From contig CAMHNK010000007.1 of the NCBI GenBank assembly GCA_946186455.1, forward strand, positions 1 to 34,516: a stretch of 34,516 nucleotides of DNA, written 5' to 3'. How positions within the stretch are numbered: the first letter of the stretch is position 1; the number at the start of each line of letters is the position of its first letter. This DNA comes from an uncultured Candidatus Saccharibacteria bacterium. Its GTDB lineage: Bacteria > Patescibacteriota > Saccharimonadia > Saccharimonadales > Saccharimonadaceae. The position numbers and the translations under genes were made by a program. Shown piece after piece: positions 7,604-15,925 of the stretch. Below the pieces are notes generated by a model that was not told the origin of the DNA, did no database searches, and saw only the letters and a program-made list of their open reading frames with translations.

Positions 7604-8166
7604 AACTCAATCTCCTTTAAGATTTCGTCTATACGTTTTTCGACATCTTCGACGGAACCATTGTTCAAAATATAATAGTCAGCAGCGGCAATTGGGCCGC
7701 CTTTTTCGAGATTTTCGATTTCGGAACGATCGCGCTCGCGAATGGCGGCAGTATCAAAGGAACGATTTGGACGAACTGCGACACGCTTGTAGCGAATTTT
7801 TTTGTCAACAACAATGGCGATAAAAGTGAGGCATTGTGGGAATTCATGCTTCAAAGTCTTGTATTCGGTCCAGGAGTAGACGCCATCTAAGACGATACGC
7901 TTTTGTCCGGCAGCGATTAAATCTTTGGTCTCGGCAATCACTTGGCGCACAACCCAGTCTTTGCCTTCGGTCTCGCGGATCATTTCGCGGAAATTTTTCT
8001 CAGATTCACCATCTTCAGTGCGCTCAATGCCACGTTTTTCCATTTCTTTATAAATCATGCCACCAAAATAGACTTTTGGATAACCTTTTCCGGTCAGATA
8101 ATCAACAGCGACGGACTTCCCACTGCCACTCATGCCCACAATAGCAAGAATTTTCACATTTTCCAT
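7600..8166 (-). CDS. P-loop kinase, dephospho-CoA-kinase/UPF0200-like
   Basis: A 188-aa protein with Walker A GMSGSGKS at about residues 11-18, RIVLDGVYSW as the probable Walker B region, and a C-terminal RSEIENLEKGGPIAAADYYI followed by NNGS. These resemble CoaE and the archaeal UPF0200 kinase-like family (substrate-domain Arg plus AD.xIxN.gs). The substrate cannot be fixed from sequence: dephospho-CoA or a nucleotide are the options. It is first in the operon with the TTG-start membrane protein and polA. The predicted transcript is leaderless. Confidence 0.75.
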   Translation of the reverse strand: MENVKILAIVGMSGSGKSVAVDYLTGKGYPKVYFGGMIYKEMEKRGIERTEDGESEKNFREMIRETEGKDWVVRQVIAETKDLIAAGQKRIVLDGVYSWTEYKTLKHEFPQCLTFIAIVVDKKIRYKRVAVRPNRSFDTAAIRERDRSEIENLEKGGPIAAADYYILNNGSVEDVEKRIDEILKEIEF

Positions 8167-8199
8167 ATCTAAAGTATAACATGATATAATATATATATG
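8164..8199. promoter_or_regulatory. 30-bp symmetric divergent leaderless promoter pair
   Basis: Between the two start codons lie exactly 30 bases. The minus gene has TGT-TATACT-N6-ATG and the plus gene TGA-TATAAT-N6-ATG, with the two extended -10 elements abutting at 8181/8182. No Shine-Dalgarno is possible on either side. The same geometry recurs at tpiA (21353-21388). Confidence 0.75.
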
Positions 8200-9009
8200 G
8201 TGAGTTTTTTTACTACCGAGGATCCATTAGATAAGATTATTTCGGAGACTTTTCCAGAGAAAGAAATCCTACAAACCGAACATATCTTGACCGGATGGAC
8301 AAATATAGTAATTGAGGTCACGACAAATGAAGGGTCGTATTTTTTTAGGTTCCCGAGAAACCCATTTTGGTCGAGGATGATTGTAAAAGATGCAGCGGTC
8401 TGCAATTTTGTCGATGGAAAGACTAGTTTTTACACGCCACAGATGAAACTTTATTACGATAAAAAGCACCGTCCGTATTCAGTACATGAGAAAATCGAGG
8501 GGTATACGCTGGGAGATAGGATTTATCATCTGTCACACACGGCACTCACGGGAGCGGCTTACGATGTGGCGAAGTTTATTAAGGAGCTATCTGGTATTGA
8601 TCTAAGAAGTGCGCCGAAAGAGGTACAGTTCCCGCTTTCGGAATTCCTGAAGGAACTCGATTACGAGCACTATAAAGAACATATTGATAAGGATCATGAG
8701 TTCATTAAGTTGACCGAACAGGATAAATTGGTGCATGGCGATTTGAACCTTGGTAATATCTTGCTCGATGAGAATGACAAGGTAATTGGCGTGATTGATT
8801 TCTGCTTTGCTGGAACTGGCAATCCGCAGATGGACGAGGCGAGAATCTTGTCGAGACCGGTGCCAAAAGAATTTGAAGAAGCATTCCTTGCGCAGTTTGC
8901 TGATACGTCAGATATCGACCGGATGAAAGAGGCATGGAAAAATATCGATGCCGGATATGCGGACCACATCCGCACAAATTTCCCGGAAATCAATTTGCCG
9001 GAATTATAG
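8197..9009 (+). CDS. APH-family phosphotransferase
   Basis: A 270-aa aminoglycoside phosphotransferase/choline-kinase-type enzyme. The catalytic loop KLVHGDLNLGNILLD (about 180-195) and the DFG-like VIGVIDFCFAGTGNPQMDEA (about 198-218) carry the expected catalytic Asp, Asn and metal-binding Asp. The N-lobe is visible around SYFFRFPRN. Substrates in this superfamily range from antibiotics to choline and sugars. Nothing in the context indicates drug resistance, so a metabolic small-molecule kinase is equally likely. It is monocistronic and converges on the zeta-like gene. Confidence 0.85.
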   Translation: MVSFFTTEDPLDKIISETFPEKEILQTEHILTGWTNIVIEVTTNEGSYFFRFPRNPFWSRMIVKDAAVCNFVDGKTSFYTPQMKLYYDKKHRPYSVHEKIEGYTLGDRIYHLSHTALTGAAYDVAKFIKELSGIDLRSAPKEVQFPLSEFLKELDYEHYKEHIDKDHEFIKLTEQDKLVHGDLNLGNILLDENDKVIGVIDFCFAGTGNPQMDEARILSRPVPKEFEEAFLAQFADTSDIDRMKEAWKNIDAGYADHIRTNFPEINLPEL

Positions 9010-9804
9010 AGATTTTAGATAATTGATCTTAGCTTCGCGACGTTCGTCGTCGTCTTTTTTCGGGAGTTCGGTGCGATTCGAATAATCTTCGAAAATATCG
9101 AGACAGTCTTTAATCTTGCCGTCAAAGATTGGCGGTTTATCGTAAACGCTCCAGAGAATAATGTGAGTGTCTGGGTGATTTTCGGCATAATAGACGATGG
9201 ATTTTTTAGTGGCGCGGATGAATTCGGCTTCAGTTTCTTTGGTGTGGCGCCAGGCGCGGCCGCTCAAGAACTTTTCGGTTACAGTTGGGGAGATGGCGAT
9301 CATTAAGATGATCTGATTATAATTAGCGGCGGTGAGCATTTCTTGAAGAATGTGTTCCATGGCTGGATCGAGAAGAGTGACGTCTAAAATAATGTCATAG
9401 CCGTTTTTAATCAGTTCGGTGATGGCTAAGAATAACATAATGGTTGAGAACTCATCGGTCATTTTGCGGAGGTTTTCTTCGCCATAGAATTCTTTGATTT
9501 CGTTGTGATGCGGGTGGTATTTGACAAATTCGCGAGCCGCGACGAGGACCGGTTTTAATTCCCTATTTTTAAAGAAAGCTTCGGTGGCTGGGAGAAGTTG
9601 CGTGGTTTTACCGGAACCAGAAAGGCCGGCGATACGAATAAGATTTCTGCCTTTAGTCTTATCAGCGGTGAAGTCTTTTAAAACCTGCGGGAGAATAGCC
9701 GGGTAATCACTAATTTCAACTTGCCATTCAGGTTTCACTTGGCTTGGCCAGTGGGACTTCATGTAGGCAATGATTTGTTCTAGTTCAGAATGACTTTCAG
9801 ACAT
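9004..9804 (-). CDS. Zeta-toxin-like P-loop kinase
   Basis: A 266-aa protein with Walker A GLSGSGKTTQ at about residues 60-69, a Walker B-like YDIILDVTLLD and the lid-like segment FLSGRAWRHTKETEAEFIRA, in the order seen in zeta toxin/chloramphenicol phosphotransferase-type kinases. Zeta toxins phosphorylate UDP-N-acetylglucosamine and are held by an epsilon antitoxin, but no small antitoxin gene lies next to it. It is the last gene of the dnaG-rpoD operon and overlaps the lipid kinase gene by 25 bases. A housekeeping small-molecule kinase is as likely as a toxin. Confidence 0.7.
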   Translation of the reverse strand: MSESHSELEQIIAYMKSHWPSQVKPEWQVEISDYPAILPQVLKDFTADKTKGRNLIRIAGLSGSGKTTQLLPATEAFFKNRELKPVLVAAREFVKYHPHHNEIKEFYGEENLRKMTDEFSTIMLFLAITELIKNGYDIILDVTLLDPAMEHILQEMLTAANYNQIILMIAISPTVTEKFLSGRAWRHTKETEAEFIRATKKSIVYYAENHPDTHIILWSVYDKPPIFDGKIKDCLDIFEDYSNRTELPKKDDDERREAKINYLKSL

Positions 9805-10691
9805 TTTTTCGGTTTCCTAACTTCAATGATTTTAATATTCTCGAAGGTTTTGTATTCACCCTCAGCTTGGAGTGAGACGGTAGATGGTTCAATAAATTCA
9901 AGGATGTCGCCTTTAGTTTCTTTGCCTGGAACGCGGGAAAGGATACTTTTTGTCATCAGTTTAGTGAGACGCCAAAAGTTCGTGGCGAGGCGGTCGGCGT
10001 AGCTACGAAAAACGTCTGGTTTTAAGAAATCTTTTCCGCCTTTCATGACGCGACACATAGAGCTACCACTAACGGCGGCATAATCAGAAGTTTTCTTGTG
10101 TTGAAGTTCACCGTTTATCTTGAATTCCGGAATGAAAGTTTTTTTGTGGCGATTTTTAAAATACCACTTCATGAGGTAAATATAGGAACGCCAGGAACTC
10201 TTGTGGCCTTTTTGGAGTTTTTTGCGAATCTTTTTATCATCGAAGAGCGCAACGGATTCGGCGGTCATACCAATCGTGACGTAGCAACAGGCGTAGCGCC
10301 AATGTTTGCCATCGACAATGACATCAAGCGGATAGAAGTTGGTGGATTTGAAGCCAGAGTTCAAAATGTCGTCGAACTTAAAGGTTCTGAGCGTGCGGGC
10401 GAGATCGTTGAAATTGCCGTATGGAAGAACAGAAAGAGTGACATCCTTGCCACTTTCCAAAATAGCGTTGGCAGAAACGGCAGCTGTAGCATCACCACCG
10501 GCAGACAAAACGACATCGCCGTCTTCTAGCACCTTTTTAAGGCGCTTGACGTTGTCCTCAAAGGGGGCTTTTTCAATGACAAATTTACCAATCATAAAGC
10601 CACTTATATTCGGGAGTCTTTCTAGGACTTCATTCCTAACTCGAACATAATTCGAGGAGTTGGGATTATAGACAACGAGGAGACGGCGCAT
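9780..10691 (-). CDS. Diacylglycerol kinase-family lipid kinase (YegS/DgkB-like)
   Basis: A 303-aa protein with the DAGK catalytic fold. The N-terminal VVYNPNSS and the nucleotide-binding VVLSAGGDATAAVSANAIL correspond to the family's GGDGTxxxxxN motif with G replaced by A, followed by LPYGNFNDLART in place of PxGxxNDxA. The C-terminal domain contains the IEFIEPSTVSLQAEGE-like region (D/E-G-E). Members phosphorylate membrane diacylglycerol or related lipids. The start ATG overlaps the TAA stop of the pilin-like gene by one base (TAATG). Confidence 0.85.
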   Translation of the reverse strand: MRRLLVVYNPNSSNYVRVRNEVLERLPNISGFMIGKFVIEKAPFEDNVKRLKKVLEDGDVVLSAGGDATAAVSANAILESGKDVTLSVLPYGNFNDLARTLRTFKFDDILNSGFKSTNFYPLDVIVDGKHWRYACCYVTIGMTAESVALFDDKKIRKKLQKGHKSSWRSYIYLMKWYFKNRHKKTFIPEFKINGELQHKKTSDYAAVSGSSMCRVMKGGKDFLKPDVFRSYADRLATNFWRLTKLMTKSILSRVPGKETKGDILEFIEPSTVSLQAEGEYKTFENIKIIEVRKPKKCLKVILN

Positions 10692-11164
10692 TAGCTGTTG
10701 CCACCACTACTACTTTGCTGCTCAGAACTACCACCATTATTAGAACCGCTATTATTAGCATTTGGATCAGTGCCAGTGAGCCACTGAACAATCACATTAG
10801 CTAGGAGGAAGAGCGCGACGCCAATCACGATTTCAACGATACGGCGTTTGGCTTTTTTGATCTGCTCTTCGTTATCGCCGGCAGTGAGATATTGGAAACC
10901 GACAAAGACTAAGGCAGCAAAACCAAGAGCACCAACAATCCACGAAAGAATATCAAGACCTTGCCTTAAAAGACACAAAATTCCGCCACCCTTACCGTCA
11001 TCCTTAGCACAGGATTTAAGAATTGCGGTTTTAGCAGTACCGTCGGTGTGAGTCGTTTCGCTGTGCTGGCTAGGACCATTGCTAGCCATGGCTGGAGCTG
11101 GCGTAGCAATAGTCGCGACTCCGAGTACGAGTGCGGTGAGAGCTAGAGCAATTTTTCTAATCAT
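10691..11164 (-). CDS. VirB2/TrbC-like pilin-type membrane protein
   Basis: A 157-aa protein with a signal peptide ending near ATPAPAMAS, then two hydrophobic helices (ILSWIVGALGFAALVFVGFQ and VEIVIGVALFLLANVIVQWL) separated by the short polar loop YLTAGDNEEQIKKAKRR, and a Gly/Ser/Asn/Gln-rich tail. This layout is that of VirB2/TrbC-type pilins common in Candidate Phyla Radiation genomes. Two Cys in the periplasmic part (KSCAKDDGKGGGILCL) could form a disulfide. AGGAGG precedes the start, and rpoD ends 7 bases upstream, so it is co-transcribed with the primase and sigma factor. No other type IV secretion genes are in the window. Confidence 0.75.
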   Translation of the reverse strand: MIRKIALALTALVLGVATIATPAPAMASNGPSQHSETTHTDGTAKTAILKSCAKDDGKGGGILCLLRQGLDILSWIVGALGFAALVFVGFQYLTAGDNEEQIKKAKRRIVEIVIGVALFLLANVIVQWLTGTDPNANNSGSNNGGSSEQQSSSGGNS

Positions 11165-11171
11165 ATACCTC

Positions 11172-12146
11172 CTATTTTAGATATTCGTGTAGTTTTTTGG
11201 TGTCTTTGTTCTTGCGAAGTTTTGACAAAGCTTTAGCTTCGATTTGACGAATACGCTCACGGGTAACATCAAATTCGTTACCAACTTCTTCGAGGGTGTG
11301 CGGACGACCGCCACCAATGCCAAAGCGGAGACGGATAATCTTTTGTTCACGATCGGTAAGAGTGGCAATGATTTCAGAAAGTTGTTCCTTTAAGATTTGG
11401 TTAGCGGCGGAATCTTCTGGCGAATCACGTTCTTCATCTTCAACAAAATCACCAAGGACAGAATCTTCGTCGTCGCCTTCACGGCCGACGGAAGCATCGA
11501 GCGAAGCGATGTCTTGCTTAATGCGCATGACGTAGTCGACTTTTTCTGGCTCCATATCTAATTCTTTAGCAATTTCTTCGTTAGTCGGTTCGCGATTTAG
11601 TTCGGAAGTAAGTTTTCTAGTAGTGCGGAGAACTTTGTTAATGGTTTCAACCATGTGAACTGGAATACGAATGGTACGGGCTTGGTCAGCGATAGCACGG
11701 GTAATGGCTTGGCGTACCCACCAAGTGGCGTAGGTGGAGAATTTGAAACCTTTTTCTGGATCGAATTTTTCGACGGCACGAAGTAGGCCAGTGTTTCCCT
11801 CTTGGATTAAATCGAGAAAATCGAGGCCACGGCCACCATAACGCTTGGCAATCGAGACGACAAGACGCATGTTGGATTCGACCATCTTGTCTTTGGCTTT
11901 TTTATCACCTTTGACGATGCGCTGAGCAAGGTCGGCTTCTTCTTCTGGAGTGAGAAGTGGAATTTTACCAATCTCACGAAGATAAAGACGCACGGAGTCG
12001 TCGGCAAAGGCGTCGACGTTTTCAGCGGTAATGGCGAGGTCTTCGTCGGAAAACTCTTCTTCACCTTCAAGGTCAGAAGTTTCGGGCTCGTCAAAGTCGA
12101 GTGATAAATCACTCGGATTCAAAATATCATCACTATTAGAATTCAT
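11172..12146 (-). CDS. rpoD: Primary RNA polymerase sigma factor (sigma-70/SigA)
   Basis: A 324-aa sigma-70. It has an acidic N-terminus instead of a full region 1.1, region 1.2 [20 protein letters not shown], region 2 ([36 protein letters not shown] for 2.3/2.4), region 3 ([12 protein letters not shown]) and region 4 with helix-turn-helix [20 protein letters not shown]. It directs housekeeping transcription and is presumably the factor reading the extended -10 promoters seen here. The dnaG-rpoD order is the classic macromolecular synthesis operon; rpsU is absent from the left position here. Confidence 0.97.
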   Translation of the reverse strand: MNSNSDDILNPSDLSLDFDEPETSDLEGEEEFSDEDLAITAENVDAFADDSVRLYLREIGKIPLLTPEEEADLAQRIVKGDKKAKDKMVESNMRLVVSIAKRYGGRGLDFLDLIQEGNTGLLRAVEKFDPEKGFKFSTYATWWVRQAITRAIADQARTIRIPVHMVETINKVLRTTRKLTSELNREPTNEEIAKELDMEPEKVDYVMRIKQDIASLDASVGREGDDEDSVLGDFVEDEERDSPEDSAANQILKEQLSEIIATLTDREQKIIRLRFGIGGGRPHTLEEVGNEFDVTRERIRQIEAKALSKLRKNKDTKKLHEYLK

Positions 12147-12182
12147 TGAATAAAGTATAGACTAGTTTGATGATTTTTGCAA
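12144..12182 (-). promoter_or_regulatory. Internal leaderless rpoD promoter
   Basis: Minus strand TTGCAA, 17 bp, TATACT, 7 bases, ATG. The -35 lies in the 3' end of dnaG, so rpoD can be expressed independently of dnaG. Confidence 0.65.
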
Positions 12183-13796
12183 GTCAGTAATCTCTTGCAG
12201 GATCTTCAAATATTCATCGGAAGAATCGTCTAATCCGGCGAGTTTTTCGTTTAATTCTTTGATGCGATCTTTCCTTATTTCAGTGTTGTAGCGTGCCATT
12301 AAATCAGCGGCTTCCTGCTCGTAATTCGGGGATTTGACGTTTTCGTGGCTAGTGTTAAAAATGAATTCGAGTTCGTTGATTCTGGTTTCATCCTCAGGTA
12401 CATCAAGAGGAATGTTGGTCTTTGTGATGCCACCGAAGAGTTTTAAGGCGAGCAGGCTATCTTCAAGTTTTTTGATGTGGTCTGGGGTGACAGTGGTTTT
12501 TGGTTTCTTTAAGTATTTGGTGGTTTGACTTAGTTTATCGTCTAAGCGCTTCCCTTTTTCGCGTAGAATGGTGACTTCAACGCCAAGTTTTTTGGCGACT
12601 TTTTCTTCGTAAGTGGCGCGTTCGATTTCGTCTTTGACGTAGCTTAAGAGTTTCAGGGCGATGTCAGAATACTTTTTCTTGTCTGGAGCGAGGCGGAGAT
12701 TCAAATTCTCCTCGTATTTGTTCAGGAGCCAGTCGACGGCTGGGACGCGTTCTTCGACGGCCTTTTGCCAGAGAGTTGGGTCTTTTTGAATGAGTTCGTC
12801 AGGGTCTTTGGCACCGTGGTAGTTTGAAATCACAGTGAGGTCAATGCCGAGGTCACCGGCAATCATAATGGCGCGTTCGGTGGCCTTTACACCGGCTTCA
12901 TCACCATCGTAAGCGAGACGGATATCGGAAGTGAGATTCGAAAGAGCTTTTAATTGCTGCTCGGTCATGGCGGTACCGGAAGTTGCCACGGCTTCTTTGA
13001 CGCCGGCTTGGTGCGACGAGATTACATCCATGTTGCCTTCGACGATGACGACAAAACCATTATGACGAATGGCCTCTTTGGCATTAGAAAGACCGAAGAT
13101 AAAACGAGATTTATTAAAGAGAATAGTATCTTGGGTGTTCAAATATTTTGGTTCGCCTTTGCCGACGATGCGAGCGGTGAAGCCAATGATGTTGCCGGTG
13201 GTGTCGATGAATGGGATCATCATGCGATCTCTAAACATGTCTTTACCATATTGATTGAGAAGGCCGGCATCTTTTAATTCTTGGTCGGTAAAGCCACGTT
13301 TTTTTAGAGCGTCGTAAAGAGCTTTGCCACTCGCGGGCGAGTAACCGATTTTAAATTCTTTCACGGTGTTACGGTTTAAGTTTCGTTTATAAAAAACGTA
13401 TTCACAGACTTCACGATTGCGAGCAAGGCAGGCCTGGTAAAACCGGGTAGCGAGGACGAGAGCTTCTTTGGCGCGGACTTTACGCTTGGTGACGTTCGGG
13501 TCACCGCCACGATATTTGGACAAATCAACACCGGCTTCAGCGGCAAGTTTTTCCATGGCCTCTTTGAAGCTAATACCTTCAACTTCCATGACGAAGGTAA
13601 AAATATCGCCACCCTTGTTGGCGGAAAAATCATGCCAAATACCTTTTTCTGGTGAAACCATAAAGCTTGGAGTCTTGTCTACTCCCCAAGGTGAATGGCC
13701 TTTTAAGTTCCGGCCGGCCCGTTTCAGCTCCACATAGCGCCCAACCACATCTTCAATGCTAAGCCGAGATTTAATTTCCTCCTTCGCATCGTTCAT
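12162..13796 (-). CDS. dnaG: DNA primase with zinc-ligand-free N-terminal domain
   Basis: A 544-aa primase making RNA primers for replication. The N-terminal CHC2-type domain aligns well (LKGHSPWGVDKTPSF and SPEKGIWHDFSANKGGD), but all four zinc ligands are replaced: Ser35, Gly38, Asp56 and Ala59 stand where Cys, His, Cys and Cys are expected. The RNA polymerase core follows, with the Toprim motifs IVEGNMDVI (about 251-259), SGTAMT and AYDGDEAG (about 295-302) intact. The C-terminal helicase-interaction region is short and helical. It is first in the operon with rpoD. The predicted mRNA is leaderless. Confidence 0.95.
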   Translation of the reverse strand: MNDAKEEIKSRLSIEDVVGRYVELKRAGRNLKGHSPWGVDKTPSFMVSPEKGIWHDFSANKGGDIFTFVMEVEGISFKEAMEKLAAEAGVDLSKYRGGDPNVTKRKVRAKEALVLATRFYQACLARNREVCEYVFYKRNLNRNTVKEFKIGYSPASGKALYDALKKRGFTDQELKDAGLLNQYGKDMFRDRMMIPFIDTTGNIIGFTARIVGKGEPKYLNTQDTILFNKSRFIFGLSNAKEAIRHNGFVVIVEGNMDVISSHQAGVKEAVATSGTAMTEQQLKALSNLTSDIRLAYDGDEAGVKATERAIMIAGDLGIDLTVISNYHGAKDPDELIQKDPTLWQKAVEERVPAVDWLLNKYEENLNLRLAPDKKKYSDIALKLLSYVKDEIERATYEEKVAKKLGVEVTILREKGKRLDDKLSQTTKYLKKPKTTVTPDHIKKLEDSLLALKLFGGITKTNIPLDVPEDETRINELEFIFNTSHENVKSPNYEQEAADLMARYNTEIRKDRIKELNEKLAGLDDSSDEYLKILQEITDLQKSSN

Positions 13797-13813
13797 GCTA
13801 TAATTATAGCATG
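13794..13813. promoter_or_regulatory. Palindromic shared promoter of dnaG and its divergent neighbour
   Basis: CATGCTATAATTATAGCATG is a perfect 20-bp palindrome whose ends are the two start codons. Each strand reads TGC-TATAAT-TATAGC-ATG, and the two -10 hexamers overlap by two bases. Only one polymerase could occupy the site at a time, so dnaG and the plus-strand gene should compete. Confidence 0.75.
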
Positions 13814-14425
13814 AACCAACAAGAGTATCTCTCGCAAATCTCTAATAATGTTAGGCCACCAAAAGCACCAAAACCAAGTTTATTTTCTTCTGCAATTTTC
13901 AAGTGGGGGCTAATTGTGGTAGCAGCTATCATCGGTATTGCGATTTTTGGTGCAGTGATTTCTGGGAATAAAAAGAGCGTAAAAGATATGGCAATCGCTC
14001 TGAAACTGCACACTGATGGCACGATGGCTGAAGTGAAGAATTTTCAACCTTACATTAAGAATTCTTCCCTTAGAGCGAATGCAGCATCTTTAAACTCGGT
14101 ACTCTCAAATTTTGATAGTAGTTTAGTTGATTATATGAGCGCTAAGTACTCTTATAAGAAGGGTTCCGAAGCGAAGAAGGCGAAGACGAAAGCCGAAACT
14201 GCACAGCAGGCTTTACATGATGAATTATTCGAAGCAAAAATCAACGGCATGCTCGATGATATTTTTGCTCACAAAATGGCGTACGAGATTTCCCTATTTC
14301 AAGCTGAGATGGTAGCCATCGACAAAGCTACTTCAGATAACAATCTGAAGGAGATACTGGGCTCGCCATACGAAAGCTTGGGAAATCTTTACGAACTATT
14401 AAATAATTTTTCAGAAGCAAAGTAG
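13811..14425 (+). CDS. Single-pass membrane protein with helical outer domain, unknown
   Basis: A 204-aa protein with a short cytoplasmic proline-rich N-terminus (RPPKAPKP), one membrane helix at about residues 31-50 (WGLIVVAAIIGIAIFGAVIS) and a Lys/Ala-rich, mostly helical C-terminal domain. No catalytic motif is seen. It starts at one end of the palindromic promoter shared with dnaG, and mscL follows 12 bases downstream, so both are likely co-transcribed. No family recognised. Confidence 0.75.
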   Translation: MNQQEYLSQISNNVRPPKAPKPSLFSSAIFKWGLIVVAAIIGIAIFGAVISGNKKSVKDMAIALKLHTDGTMAEVKNFQPYIKNSSLRANAASLNSVLSNFDSSLVDYMSAKYSYKKGSEAKKAKTKAETAQQALHDELFEAKINGMLDDIFAHKMAYEISLFQAEMVAIDKATSDNNLKEILGSPYESLGNLYELLNNFSEAK

Positions 14426-14437
14426 AAAGGAGCCAAA

Positions 14438-14863
14438 ATGGCAGAAAAAAAATCTGAAAAGGCAAAAGAAAAATTGCACGAAGTTCACGAGAAAAGTTCC
14501 GGCTTCAAAAAAGAATTTATTGAGTTTATCAACCGTGGTTCAGTTGTCGATCTCGCTGTAGGTGTCGCTGTAGGTGGTGCATTTACGGCAATCGTTAATT
14601 CCCTGGTGAATGACATCGTGATGCCAATCGTAGGTTTGATTGCTGGTGGCGTTGATTTTACCAACCTTGCAATTACCATCCCAAATTTCTTTGGTACGGG
14701 TGATGCAGCCGTGATTAAATATGGTAACTTCTTACAGAATGTGATTCAATTCCTCGTTATTGCTTGGGTGATTTTCATGATTGTAAAAGCGATGAACCGT
14801 TTGAATCGTCACCGTGACGCGAAGGCCGCTAAAGAAGAAGCCAAAAAAGAAGAAAAGAAATAA
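14438..14863 (+). CDS. mscL: Large-conductance mechanosensitive channel
   Basis: A 141-aa MscL. It has an amphipathic N-terminus then [20 protein letters not shown] (TM1 start) with [19 protein letters not shown], a periplasmic loop, and TM2 [20 protein letters not shown] followed by a charged helical tail ending KKEEKK. It opens under membrane tension to release solutes in hypo-osmotic shock. AGAAAGGAG upstream gives a good ribosome site. It lies within an operon between a membrane protein and an acyltransferase. Confidence 0.96.
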   Translation: MAEKKSEKAKEKLHEVHEKSSGFKKEFIEFINRGSVVDLAVGVAVGGAFTAIVNSLVNDIVMPIVGLIAGGVDFTNLAITIPNFFGTGDAAVIKYGNFLQNVIQFLVIAWVIFMIVKAMNRLNRHRDAKAAKEEAKKEEKK

Positions 14864-14866
14864 ACT

Positions 14867-15919
14867 ATGAAAAATTCGCTGCAGACGAGAACCCACTATT
14901 TTGATTATTTAAGACTTTCGGCGATGTTTGCAGTGATGGTGCTCCACGTGGCAGCACAGAATTGGTATCACACGCCAGTAGATACATTTGAATGGCAGGC
15001 ATTTAATGTATTTGATAGTTTAATGCGTTGGGGTGTACCGGTTTTTGTGATGATTAGTGGGGCACTTTTCTTGGGTAAAGAGCATTCGATTAAAAAGATC
15101 TACAAGAAGAATATCCTAAGACTAGTAGTGGCACTGCTCTTTTGGTCCATTATCTATGCATTATGGCAGAGATTTGTGACCAATGAGATTACTTCTCCGA
15201 CAGATTTCTTGATTGCGGTCGTGAATGGACATGCACATCTGTGGTTTATTTATATGATTATCGGACTATATATGATTAGCCCGCTACTTAGAAAGATTGT
15301 GGAAGATAGAAAGCTCGCGTGGTATTTTGCGATACTATCAATCGTGTTTTCGTGTTTAATCCCGGAACTTATTAATATCATCAGTCTTAAGGCGGAGCTT
15401 CCGGCAAGTTTACTGGAAAGCGTGTCGGCGGCGCTCAAAATTAACTTCGTGATTGGGTTCTCGGGGTATTTTGTGCTCGGGCATCTACTCAATACAGCGA
15501 AGATTCAGAAAAAGAATGAAAGGTGGATTTATATCTTAGGTGCGGTGAGTTTGCTATTCACAATCTTCTTTACTTTGTTCGTGTCGCTAAGAGGCGGGAA
15601 ACCAACGGCCGATTATTATAGCAATATGACAGTGAACGTGATGCTGATGAGTGTCGCAGTGTTTACGTTCTTTAAGCAACACCTGAATAAGCCAATGAAG
15701 AAGCAGGCGCTCGTGGTGTTCTTATCAAAGTGTAGCTTTGGTGCATATTTGATTCATCTTTTGATTTTATACATGCTGGATTATTTCTGCCATTTTAATT
15801 CGCTGACAATTAATCCAGTGGTGACAGTGCCACTGATTTCGGTAATCATATTTGCCTTGTCGATGGGAATATCGGCAGCATTAAACAAAATACCAGTCGT
15901 AAAAGATTATTTAGTTTAG
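14867..15919 (+). CDS. Integral membrane acyltransferase (acyltransferase family 3)
   Basis: A 350-aa polytopic protein with roughly ten membrane helices. The N-terminal HYFDYLRLSAMFAVMVLHVA contains the family's conserved Arg and His, followed by WGVPVFVMISGALFL, typical of acyltransferase_3 proteins (OatA/WecH-like) that move acyl groups onto cell-surface sugars. The acceptor is unknown. It starts 3 bases after the mscL stop with no clear Shine-Dalgarno, so it depends on upstream translation. The 3' end carries tandem TTTAG repeats overlapping the stop, next to the convergent gene. Confidence 0.88.
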   Translation: MKNSLQTRTHYFDYLRLSAMFAVMVLHVAAQNWYHTPVDTFEWQAFNVFDSLMRWGVPVFVMISGALFLGKEHSIKKIYKKNILRLVVALLFWSIIYALWQRFVTNEITSPTDFLIAVVNGHAHLWFIYMIIGLYMISPLLRKIVEDRKLAWYFAILSIVFSCLIPELINIISLKAELPASLLESVSAALKINFVIGFSGYFVLGHLLNTAKIQKKNERWIYILGAVSLLFTIFFTLFVSLRGGKPTADYYSNMTVNVMLMSVAVFTFFKQHLNKPMKKQALVVFLSKCSFGAYLIHLLILYMLDYFCHFNSLTINPVVTVPLISVIIFALSMGISAALNKIPVVKDYLV

Positions 15920-15925
15920 TTTAGT

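Noticed and set aside
8197-9009. Antibiotic resistance gene (APH)
   Set aside because: The family is broad, there is no mobile element nearby and base composition matches the neighbours; only kinase family membership is supported.
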